This document shows positions 28,545-40,200 of a DNA stretch of 64,000 nucleotides, piece by piece. Position numbers and translations under genes: made by a program. The DNA is from Branchiostoma belcheri (Eukaryota; Chordata; Leptocardii; Amphioxiformes; Branchiostomatidae): positions 805,882 through 869,881 of the forward strand of contig NW_017802647.1 in assembly GCF_001625305.1 (NCBI RefSeq). Direction: 5' to 3'. The notes under the pieces are model-generated. The model did not search any database and was not told where the DNA came from. It worked only from the letters and a program-made list of their open reading frames with translations. Position 1 is the first letter of the stretch. Each line of letters begins with the position of its first letter.

Positions 28545-28675
28545 AACTTACACCTCTACTACGTACACTTATTAGCTATTATGAGGTTTGACTTCTTCTT
28601 TGAAGGCAGTGGATAATGAATAGTCCCACATTCTGCATAATGAGTGGGTTTTGTGATCTTAGACTATTCAAATTG
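28545..28675. repeat. Dispersed repeat family C, copy 1
   Basis: 'ttagctattatgaggtttga', then 'ttctttgaaggcagtggata', and 'ataatgagtgggttttgtga' followed by tctta are shared with 38365-38485. About 120 bp, non-coding. Confidence 0.75.
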
Positions 28676-29384
28676 ACGCGCTCCTTTTCTTGTCACGATA
28701 AACAAGGTAGAGCTACGCAACGGGGGTTGTAAAAGCAAGGACGTCATTGGTAAAAGGGATCAATTGTATGTCTTTTCTGTTGAACAAAACCATGGCTGAC
28801 TGACACAAAAGGTTCCTAAAAAGACAGCTCAAAGGGGTTCACCTGAAAAAGGTCAAGACATTGTCTTTTGTCATCGGGGGATGTCGAACGTTGGATGAAA
28901 TTTCATCAAGTGTGTCGGACGCCATAGTGTCACCTGACACGCTCTGCCAAGAAACTTGCTTGGGCAATATTGTATTAGAGGATACGCGACGCTTCAGCCT
29001 GCTACAATCTATTCTATGCCTCAGATAAGACCCCGAACTATTCTGTGTGTCCACTCTATTCTATGTGAAGCGCGGACTGAGGTGCATGTGGTGGGAATGG
29101 GATCCGAACCAGGTTAGCATTTAGACTCGTTCTCATTGAAATGTTCAAATCGCTGTTTCCAACATTTACGACTTGATACAAATCATATGACGGTTACTAT
29201 TGCGGGTTCCTACATTTTCCCAAAGCGCTATATCTAGTATACGTTGTACGGAAACACTACACAATTCATGTACATGTAGATGTATTGGCTTGACCTTCTT
29301 GAATGACGACACAAAAGGAAGTAACGTTATAGCTAACCACCCGCGCAGACTAGCAATATATAACCGTTTGGTTCTACGAACTTC

Positions 29385-29510
29385 AGGGTAGCTGGGGCGC
29401 GGCGGTTTCTGAGGGAGAGTTGTTTCTGGACTAAGCATACAGCTCTGCCCCACGCTGCAGCCCCCAAACCCCACCCTAAAAGAAACCGTCGTGCTCTAGC
29501 TCCAGAATGG
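29385..29510. repeat. Short MITE with rich-C interior
   Basis: 'agctggggcgcggcggtttc' near 29389 and its inverse 'gaaaccgtcgtgctctagct' near 29482-29502 form imperfect ~20-bp terminal inverted repeats. A related end, 'gaaaccgccgcgctctagcc', occurs at about 7020-7040 beside a poly-C run in a polycystin intron. Confidence 0.65.
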
Positions 29511-29725
29511 CTTTGTTTTTGTAGTTGCTTACATATGTTTGTTTGTTTTTGTCATGTTAGTACTTCTGTATGTTTGCCATGTTGTCTTGTTTCTTGTATC
29601 ATATTTGTATGTTTTTATGTGTCCGGATCCAGGGCCTCGCTGCAAAGCAGTGCTTAGTTACTGAGAGGGCCACCCTGGCTAAAGAAAATGATGAAAAATA
29701 AAAATAAAGAATAAAAAAAGCTGCG
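29510..29725 (+). mobile_element. LINE 3' tail fragment
   Basis: T- and G-rich leader, then a conserved-looking end 'gggcctcgctgcaaagcagt' and 'gagagggccaccctggctaa', followed by an A-rich tandem tail (gaaaaataaaaataaag). This is the form of a heavily 5'-truncated CR1/L2-type insertion. No RT codons remain. Confidence 0.6.
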
Positions 29726-29871
29726 TTGAACATACTACAAACACGGGTCACTAGAAAGTTTGCGTAGGAGGCCACATTATAGCTACACTTGGTCACTCTT
29801 GACTGGAATAGAAAACCATATATATCATCAAAATTTAAGTTTTCTAATGTGTAAATTGCATCCCCAAAGGA

Positions 29872-32347
29872 ATGAAGAATTTCGGAAGGCTGGTGAAACT
29901 GTACCCGAGGCGGTATCTGGCAAGCTTCAGGGCCTATCAAGCCGCGATCGAAAACACCGAAAAGAACTGCCAGCTTTTCTACGGATCCCAGATTCCGGAT
30001 TCCGTCCTGCGTGAGTCCGGATCCGGATCAGACGTGCGTGTGCTGGGGATAGGCAGCGGATCAGGTGAGGCCGCCATGACTCAGCACGTTAGCATAACGT
30101 ACTGCGCATGCGTGAAATCAAGAGCGGAATGTGTATAGCACTTCTAAAGAACATGCCTTTTAAGGCCCTGTTCGCAGATGGTATCCCTTCTGTAGTTTTT
30201 AAATGTTGTGTCGTAAAAGATATGCAACGGACAAAATTCTCATGCTACGTTGACCAAACATCATCTAGTCTAACAGATGGTTTCACGCAAGTGCAGTGCG
30301 TCTCATGTGACTCCAAAGATGTTGAAGGATCTTGGCAGACATGTAGGATGTCTCCTTTTCCTGATGTATCGCTGATATTGCACAACCTATGAATCGTGGT
30401 CGTAAGTATTTGAAAATTTGACCTGTTTGAACGTTTAATTTGCCATGACGAGAAGGCTGTGTGTATCTATGCATGCTGTCCCGAGGCGCGTGGGCGGTGG
30501 GCGACGTTTCAACTACAAATCTTCCCGTGATCTTACAATTTAGTACATGTAGCGTTACTAGTCTAAGAATAAGTCAGCACTGTTCTAGAAGCGACCGTCA
30601 ACAAATAGAAGAGACGCTAACATATGGATGATAACAACGCCAAATAGTATTCATTCTTGAAAAATTAAGACTGGAATATTGATTAATCAAATATACGATT
30701 CAAATATACGATCCTTTTCTCTTAGGAGAGGTTGACAGCATCATTCTGAAGAAGCTCCTCCGTCAGTACGACAGTGTGTACAGTAGGGTGGTGGAGCCGT
30801 CAGAGGACATGATAGAGCGTTACAAGGTGAGACGATGTCAACCGAAGTTTTGCAGTCTCTGTCAGAACCCATTTTAATAGTTGCTGGGAAAATAGCATAA
30901 AGAAATTGTCGACAAAATACTAGTAGTGTGAATAGAGAAGACCATTAATTAAGTTACCATTTGCAAACAACGGTATTATAAAATTTTCTCTCAGGCAAGC
31001 TCATTGGCCCTACAGGTATGTGTATTGGGACCGATCTCTTCCTACATAGGAGGAGGAGGTCTGGAGTATAGATAATGAGAGTATACTATGTTTAGTGTCC
31101 TTTTTAATTCATTTTGCTGTGGCACGATTACGTGTGGCAGTTTTTTTGGCGACACCACATGGTTGAGCCTAATAGTATGATACATTGTCTACAGGAATTC
31201 TAGCTATTTTACAAATATGTCATTTTCCTCGAATGCCTACTAGTAGTGAACATCTTTTTGTCTCAAGAAGTATATTTTTCTCAACGCAGGCATCAGGGGC
31301 ATCTGTTTACACTAGAAGTAAAAGAGGTTTTGTTAGGCGTTGACCCCAATTATAGCCATGGAAATAACTCATATTGCCTGCCTTTTGTTTAAAATATCGC
31401 CGTCATCCTACATCCTGTAGACCCGGGTGCGTGAAGACACGAGCCTCGGCGCTGTGAGGTTTGACTGGCGGCATCAGACAGCAGAGGAGTACCTCCTGAC
31501 GGAAGAACACACAAAGTTCAATCTCATCCACGCAGTCCACGTTCTGTACCATGTCTCAGATCTTCACGCCACCTTGCGGAACATGTGGGAACAGCTGGCA
31601 GATGGTGGACACATGTTGATCGAGATTAAGTCAGGTAAGCTGACAGATTGAGCACCTTTAGTTTCTTACATGTATTTTCGTTACTTGATTCACCACCTAA
31701 GTCCTTATGCTTTGTAAGTCCTTTCTGTGTGTGCTCAAAGTCTCAAAGTGCTTCAAATTCTTACCACCAAAAATGTCAGTTTTCTGGCGATAGGCACACT
31801 TTGAAGTTTTGTTGATTTTTTTCTTTACGCCTTGACCGTTATATTATTTCGAAGTCGAATGATGTATCATGTGTTTATTTATTTCTTTTATTTAGTTTCC
31901 GTCACATTTATACTGCGTTGCCCACTCATTGGTAACACTGCTTTTCAGTGGGGCCCTGTGTTGTTTGGCCTTCTATTCTCACTGTTCACAGATAATAACC
32001 TGTATCGCAAGATGTGGCGGGATTTCGGCGAAGGTGACCGTCTGGAGTCGGTGTTCCGCACGTCATCTGACGTCAAACAGTGGTTCGACGACATGGGCGT
32101 CAGCTACGTCACGTCTGAAGACGAGACCAACATCGACGTCACAGAGTGCTTCAAGGAAAACTCAAAGACGGGACTGCAGCTGCTGGAGTTCTTCGCGCTA
32201 ACGCCTTACATCGCTAATGAGCAGGAATTAAGGTCTACGGTACTGGAGTATATCCGGTGTAATTCGTCAGTGATTGGTGATAAGGTTTTGCTTAAATCAG
32301 TCTCTGAAGTTATCGTTGCCTATAAAAATGCAACAGAAAGTCGGTAG
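29872..32347 (+). CDS. HNMT: Histamine N-methyltransferase-like enzyme
   Basis: SAM-dependent cytosolic methyltransferase; vertebrate HNMT methylates the imidazole ring of histamine. Four coding exons: 29872-30064, 30726-30826, 31421-31634, 31992-32347, phases 1, 0, 1, 287 residues, close to human HNMT (292). Similarity runs end to end: YLASFRAYQAAIENTEK (N-terminus), SAM-binding VRVLGIGSGSGEVD, YSRVVEPSEDMIERYK, FDWRHQTAEEYLL, FNLIHAVHVLYHVSDLHATL, GHMLIEIKSDNNLYRKMWRD and DIDVTECF-type C-terminal segment. The TAG stop is at 32345-32347. A longer alternative start of exon 4 (upstream 'ttttcag' near 31948) breaks the phase, so 31992 was chosen. Substrate is inferred from homology only; such genes often expand in invertebrates. 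Confidence 0.9.
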
Positions 32348-33040
32348 GGGCTCTAGGTCGACACTGCATCAGTGGATGCCATCACCGCACGAAAACCGAT
32401 ATCTAAGCAACCTTTCCGCAATATGTAAAGGGTTATTAAAGGTGGGCGAATATTTCAGTAGACTTTACGACTTCGTAAAGGCCACTGAAAGACAAATTCC
32501 GCCTCTCCGTCACCTTTCAGTGCGCTTAGATACGACGTGAATATAATTAATACCTTTTACGCTTCCTTTACGAATCCGTAAATATGTACATGCATTTTAA
32601 GGTCTGTTTGATGTGTTTTGTATAATGTACCAAAGGTTGTGAAGTGTAATAATGATACCCTTTTCAAATTGTATATTGCAAGCAATGATCGACCAAAGTC
32701 AAGTTCCTTAAATTTCAATTTTGGAATTTATAAACGGAATTCCGGAAGTCGTTCAAAAAGTTCGTCACCTATCAGAAAGTAAACCTTTGGGAATTTTATA
32801 TAAACTGTATATGAGTTACGTGTTCATTGATGATTAGTTGATTAGTGAGCTGGAGGTCGCGAACATTTTGTAAGACCACTAGTCAGGACATGGAACGCAA
32901 TGAACCCTAGCAATGTAGATCAGAACTGCAATAGGAACTACTAGTATAGGCACTCCTGTTACTAAAGAACACCCTTTGCACGTAGGCTTGGGGCATGAGA
33001 CATATGGTACGCTTTCTTACGATACACGTATTTAAAATAA

Positions 33041-33089
<49 letters not shown>

Positions 33090-33093
33090 ATAC

Positions 33094-33128
<35 letters not shown>

Positions 33129-33576
33129 CGCTGTGTTATTTTAGAAGAATGATGATGATGTCGAATGGTAATGAACAAACGGTCTTGGAGTTGAAATTGC
33201 CATGGATCAAAAACGCCCCGTAGCGGCGAAAAAAATCACTGCAGAAATGAGAGCAAATTCGCCAACATTTAAAGAATAACTTTTTTTACTATATCTTTAA
33301 TACTAGTACTCTTCCGGGAAGAAAGAGATCCTACTTAGACTATATATTTCTGACACATATTCCCTTGGTCAAATTCTTTCTTTTGAAATCCGTCCATTCT
33401 TACTGGAAACCCGTATCATCAAAATGAACCAGTAAAGTAAGCCCTAATTTTGATGAATTCCGCTAGGTGGCGCGACTGCTTGGATGTCTTACGATTCGTG
33501 AGGATATGAATGGGGGGATCTGAGTAGCCTGACGTGCTAGCCTGGCCTGGTGGACTGGTCAAGTAGCCTGGCCTGA
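32348..33576. other. 3' flank of HNMT-like gene; microsatellites
   Basis: No coding exon recognised. Contains a (CT)n tract at 33043-33087 followed by (CA)n at 33091-33129. No clear AATAAA was seen close behind the HNMT-like stop codon, so the mRNA end is not placed. Confidence 0.5.
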
Positions 33577-34235
33577 TTGGTGGGCGGTTTTTTCCGCAAA
33601 CCCATTTGGTATGGTCCTTTCAAAAATGGCGTTTTGGAAAAAGAGATCTCTCTGGGATGTTGTATTCTTTGCAACTTTCCGGGTACTTTTTTTAGTTTTT
33701 ATGGTCAGAATGTGTTTCTGAAATGTACAGTAGAGAGTTCGGAAGTTTTCGCAGTAAAATCATGCTATTCTCTCGATGTTTTGGGAAGAAAATGTGGATT
33801 TTCATGACCTGGTGAATTTTGGAGAAGATAAGAAAATGGCGAGATTGGAAGACAGAGAGTGCGACTTCGCTTTTGACGCACAGGTAAGCAACAACTTAAT
33901 TGGCTAGCTTTATTTCCTAACAACTAGTAAGAACATGTCATATTTAACAATTCATATTCATCAGAGAGAAATGATATGATTCTGTAAACTGCGAGCGACA
34001 ATTCCCGATTTAAGAAATTTTAAGACAGACTTCGAAAGAGCCGATTTTTCGCGCATAATTATGTTCGGTGTGCCTGTACAGTTTAAGCGTATTTCTATGT
34101 CTCCTTCTTGTCAAATACACAACGCCTGAGACCATATTTCTGAAAAGAATAATCTAACAAAAACTGTATTTTGTTTTTCTCCACGTGGTTCAAAAACACC
34201 TATTGGAATGTGCACGTGTGCATACGAACAAGCTT
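33577..34235 (+). repeat. Inverted duplication, left arm: promoter, first exon and 5' intron of the 107-aa gene
   Basis: Pairs in inverted orientation with about 45840-46505. Matching blocks include catttggtatggtcc-ttca-aatggcg, ggtacttttt-tag, gaaaatg-ggattt, gaattttgga-aaga---aaaatggcgaga, the splice donor region cgacttcgctt...cag|gtaa, and further into the intron 'tctccacgtggttcaaaa' then attggaatgtgc. A CCACGTGG E-box at 34181-34188 is kept in the partner (45904-45911). Similarity is strongest around the ATG. Confidence 0.82.
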
Positions 34236-37200
34236 GAGGCTAAATCCTAAAGTTTCATGTTATAACAGTTAACAGTTATATATTTTATGTAACGTTACCC
34301 TGTTCTAATTTTGCTGGTTGCTTGCTAGTTTAAATACAAAAGACAATTAACGCTGCACCAAGTTAAGCAACCGATGGGGGCGCTTTTGTGTGGTCCAGTA
34401 AGGAAGATAAAAAGGCACTTTCATTTATTCAATTTTTTGCACCGTACCCACACCAGTTCTTTGAACATGGGTCAATCAATTACTATTCAATGAGGGTGAA
34501 ATTAATGATCCTGAAATAGAAAAACTACACCAATCTTAAGAGGTGCACTTTGTAAATAATCCGCTGAGGGGCGCTTTTATGTGACCCCTGACCTGAACAG
34601 TCAGCTTTGCTTGAAACGTGGTTTGTTGTTGTTGTCCTTTGTGTTTTGGTCAAATTCTATGCGTTTCAATGTAAAACAAAAGTGTTCCGAGGCCGATAGC
34701 ATACAGAGGGGACACGATAGTACCGTTTGTGTAGAGGATGACATGGATAAGGTGATTGATTTGCAAGTTGGGGAGACAGACGATCGGTAATATTTTCGAG
34801 TGGGGAGGGGGCGGGCGTTAACAGAGTTGTTTTATATATCAAAGACCAAAGACCAAAGACAAAGACCTTGATCAAAGACCGTATCCAGGGTTATGATATA
34901 CATGTACGTCACATAGTGCTCAGGAAGGTAAATATTTTGTAGGTAGAAAAGACACCAAGAATCCACCATAAGGTTGACTGTAAGAGAAGCGGTGTTTTGG
35001 TCTAGAACAGTTCAGGACTTTTCTATGCATGCAACCAGTTGTTGAGCAGTAAAAAAAAAAGACTCTCGAACTTGACTTTTATTTGGTAAAATCTGAGATT
35101 AAAATGTTTATATCTGTCGTGTAAACCTTAGACCGGGCTCAAAATTCATTTTTGGGAATAGGTGCACTGGTGCACCCAACCTAAAAAATTAGGTGCACAT
35201 TTTTTTTAGTGCACCATTTTAAAACAAAGGCTTAAACAAGTATTACAACAAAGACTTTATTGTTTTTCTGGCTTAGATGCCTAGAATATCCTGTGTACTA
35301 TCATACATTTCATATGTACAAAAATACCTACAGAAATATTTGGGGGCACCAGTGCACCTGCAGAAAAAAATTGGGTGCACAGAGCTGACTGCCTTAGACA
35401 AACTGATGACAGACCATCAATACTTGGTATGGTACCGTAGTTATGTAAATACATGTAACGTTAGTTGTTTTTTGGGAACATAACTGAGATTGTAATTTTT
35501 ATTTGTTTTGTAACCTTTAGACAAATTGATGACAGAGCCAACATTACTTGAATATTGTTTAAAGTTTAAACTTTTGATCCAACACAAAGAAATCTTTCAC
35601 CTAGAGCTTTCTTTGTGTTGTATCAAAGGTTTTAACTTTAAACATGTAACGTAACCAACACAGATGAACTTTCATGATAGTATTACTTGAATATGATAAT
35701 TGTATGCCTAATGTTGTTCCAGATTTTGTTCCAGATTTTGCATTGAAATACAACAAGGAGCTCCAAACCAAGGGAAATGTTTTCAGAGGTACTGTAGTTA
35801 TGTAGTTGTTTTTTGGGAACAGAAATTGACAACTTGGGACAACAAATGACAGTGACGTTAACGTTGTGGTCCTGGGTTTGAATCCCTAGCAGGTTTGTAT
35901 ACACGACAGGCATCTTCAAGGCTAAGCCCTTTCATGACTTGTTTATTCACAGATTAAATCTTCACTTACTAACAAAGTTGTTACAAAGTCACTGGCGGCA
36001 GGATGACTCTTCTTTTATTAATAATTTCTTCATTGAAAACTTCAACTGCTACCTATTAGTTAAAGTAATTGCATGTGTGCAATGATTGTTAAAAATGAAA
36101 TTATGTATGAATCATTTGTCATGTGTTATTGTATTGTAAAACTTTTTGAATATTCTACCCATCATGTGTGATTTTAGAACCATGCATGTAGTACTCAGAT
36201 TTCATGTTAACTTAGTGTACTTTACATATACCTTTTTTTCAGTTTTTGGTTGTCCCCAGTTAAGTTCAAGCAGTTCAGTGTTTGACCACATATTTTATGA
36301 CAACATGTTTTCAGGTGGATGTGCCAGTGGGAAAAGTCATCATATGAACTGCTGTTTATTACATTTGTACTTTTGAGATGGATTTTTCACTTGATGTAAA
36401 TTGTTATGTTGCAAGTCTTTGCAAAGCAGTCTTACTTAAGTTGCTTAATAACCTTAGATTTAGAAATGCTGTTTACACTATTGCCTAATTACTGTTTTAT
36501 TCGTGTACTAATATACAAACTTGATCTGCTTGTCAATTTTCATGAACTGATATTTGAAATGCATTTCCATTTGTGTTGTTGTTGGCTCTGATGTTTTTGT
36601 ATCTAGTTGTAATTTGATGAATGTCAATATGAGATGCATATTACCGTTATTGGGATTGTGATATCAAGTGTGATTGTTATTTGGTTATGATATTCTACAT
36701 GCATGTCTGTTCACTGTTGGCTGTTCTCTTCTTTTGCCTGACATTAACAATGTTCAATGTGTTCTTTTCCCAACCAATACAGATTTTAGAACAAATGTAT
36801 TGTGATATCTTACATGTGATATCATGTGTGAGATGTATTTTATTGTGATTGGTGTTTGGACTTTTCGTCAGAATATTCTATGTTTTCTTTTGTCTGTGCT
36901 CTTCTTTTGCCCCACTAACAATGTCTCTTGTGCTCTAACCCCAATCAAAGCAGGTTTTGTATCAAATGTTGTGATTATTATGATGATGTCATGCATTATT
37001 GTCAACATTGCTGTATACTTTTGTATGTAAATGTGGCTTGACATTTTTCTGAATGTTTATTTTTTTACACCCTAGAACTAATGGGAAGCTGAGACTGTAC
37101 CTGACCATGTGTCTATGTGTGCTGTGGGACCCGTCTGTGTTCCTGTCTGTATTCCTGGAGTATCTGTCAGCTATCCTGTGTACCTGTCCTCTTTCAGGAG

Positions 37201-40200
37201 GATTTGCCTGTGGGTGTTCCTGAGGGACCTGTCACCTATCTACGAGACAAGAGAACATCGAACCTTGATCGTGAGTTGGCATTTATTTTTAGAACTCTTT
37301 CAAAAATGGGGTCTGCATGCCGCAATGCGTAAGCACATGAATTAGATTTGCATAATGAAGTGAAGTGAAGTCAGGTCATTATAACTTAATGTTAAATGAA
37401 CATTATGGTTAAAGCATTAGGCGGCGGCATGAATAAAGCGTAATGCCGGGTCACTGCTTTGAATTTGAATTTTGCATAGTTGTATTAAGCAATTCCAGTC
37501 TGCATAAATAAAGAATTTCGTGGCCGCTGCTTTTAGTGCAAAGCGTGATTGGGACATCCCATTCAGACCCCTAAAAATGACAATGAAATATGTTGGAATA
37601 GGGCATCTCTGCGATCCTCTGAATTTTAGTTCCAAACACCTGATTATCTAAACTGGTCCTCTCTACTATTCATTGTCATTTTTTATTGAAAGAGTTCACA
37701 TTTCTTTTACTAATGTCTAGTTTAAGGTTGTGACTAATATTAGTGTATGCATTTATGGTGTAGAACACAGTTCTAGACTACATTTTCCTACTAAGTAAAG
37801 CACTTCAAATATTTTCTGTTGTTTCATTCTGTATAGCAATGCGATATGTTTTCAAAAGCATTTGTGATTGAATTGTTTTCACTGAAATTAAATGATTTGG
37901 TCACATAATGATTGTTGGAAATATGTCCTATTTCTTTACAGAAGAGGGAAAATGTTGTGCTTTCTTTCTGTAGTGTGAATGTACTACAGTACTGTAAAGC
38001 TGTGTTTGATGTTTGAAAGGGAGGAATTGAGTTATGGAATCAGTGAAACAAAAAATCTTTAAGTTAAGGTTTTCTTGTTTGTGAGGCTTCTAATTCATAC
38101 GTCAGTGAAGGTTAGACATCCAGGTAATAAGATACACCAAAAACAGTTACTCAAGCAACTGGATATGATTTTGGAAACAGACGTTTCAGGTGACATCCTC
38201 TACCTTTCATCAGTGACTCTAAGAGAACTCAGAAGAAATACAGGTCTATAATTACTTTATTTGCAAAATCATGCCCAAAGGCTTTACAGTCAAAGACACT
38301 ATATACGGTACAATACAATAATAGGAGACAAACAACTACTAGAAAGACTTATACGTCTGTACTTCTACTACTACGCTAGCTATTATGAGATTTGACTTGT
38401 TCTTTGAAGGCAGTGGATAATGAACATTGTAGTTCTACGTTTTGTATAATGAGTGGGTTTTGTGATCTTAGTAGGAACGTCTTTTGATGATCTTCTAAAT
38501 GATAAAAGGATGGAAAAATTGTGGTAACTGTCTGAAAGGATGGAGAAATTGTGGTTTCTGTCAGTATCATAGTGAGGACACTGGCTGCTAACAAAATGTG
38601 AAAGTGAAGACAATTTTTGGAAGTCAGTAGAATTCTAATTTATAGATTTCTAGACAGTACATGAAATAAAAATGTAGGTAGAAAAGCACAGTGAGAGATG
38701 TCTGTAAACACTTCTAAACAGTTGTATACAGTGAGAGGTTGACACACAATTAGGATTACTAGCCAGCATTTCACAGAAGTTTAGGTTGTGTAGCTAAAAG
38801 GTAAGAAGAGGTAAAAGAATAAAAGACTTGGTTGTGTAAAAAGAGTCTCTTTAGTCAGTGTTTTACCAACCTGATGAAACTATTCATGGTACTGTAAACA
38901 GTTTGTGTGACTCAGATGGCATTTAAGAGCAGTTGTGAAAGAGATAATCGTTAAAATGTAGATGTAAATATAGCGAAAGAACTTTTGAGGGAATAATCTG
39001 AGGAAATACAATTGTATGTAGTTTTGTTTCACGGATTTCTTTCAAGTCATGTAGACCCCAGACTTTGTTATCACCGTTGATGGACTTGTAGCAATACTAA
39101 CCTCCTGTTGCAAAATTCAGGGCTCGTCTCATGTTGAACTAGTAGAGTTCGACAGTGACGTTTTGTACTGATGGACTTTATTTGATGAGCTAGAGACTTA
39201 CTAAGGCCTGGAGGTTGGAATTGTTTCAAGTACATCAACAGTGTGAACAGAGTTTGATTGAGAGTTTATATCACTGCGTGACAAAACACAATTCCTCTTT
39301 CCATATATTATGTTCTATCCTTCCACTTCTTGTCCCTGGGCTTAGCCTGGAGGAGGAACTTCCGTCCCAGGGTTCAAACTTACACATGCCTCGACTCTGC
39401 GTAGTAGACTTGTTGACAAACAACCGTCATCAGGCCTACTACACTAATGGATAGGGGCTTTGTGGATTTTTGTTACCCCGGCCCGGAGGTTTTCTCCTCC
39501 AGGCTTCCACGATAGGTTTGGCTGCTTGATGTATATAGGCCAGTGTTGTTTAAATTCACTCAGTTTTTCAACAATTTGGACCCTTACATTTAAATTTGCC
39601 AACACTTTTGAATTTTTCCACAAGAAAACTTGGGACCTTCACTTAGTTAATCAATACACAAATTCTGTTGGAATCCTGCCTGCCAAAAACACTTAGCATA
39701 ATTGGGAACCTCAAGTAGATATTCAATTGGATTAAAGTTTTCCCGCCAAAAACCTTTAGTATATAGAGCACTCTAACCTTGACCTTGTGCCCCACTCCCC
39801 ACACTTGAACATGTAGTCACCACACTGCTACACAAACACTTTGTTGATCGAGTGCAGTTTTTCCACCACTTAGACTAGAATAATCTCCTGGTCGGTCAAT
39901 GCACTAAGTGTACTCCCCGGGGATGTCTTTTTGGAGGCATTGAGCTTAAGGCCAATCGCTGTTTTCAATACACTGACTTCTGTTTCTCTGTCCTCAAGAT
40001 GTGAACCCAGAGACCGGAATGAGCGGGAGGAAGAACCAGACTTTTATTGGTAGAGCTGTGAATGAAGATGGGGAGGTGTGAGTATGTTTCCTTATTAATA
40101 CAAGTCAACACTCCATATGCACACACTTGCACTCGCAGTTCTCTCTTTTGCCCAGTTCACTCTACTCTGAGGGTCGGCAAGCCTTTCTTAGGTACCGGTT

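Noticed and set aside
36146-37030. Several T-rich open frames on the plus strand
   Set aside because: Low-complexity hydrophobic translations of AT-rich intron; no splice-consistent neighbours.
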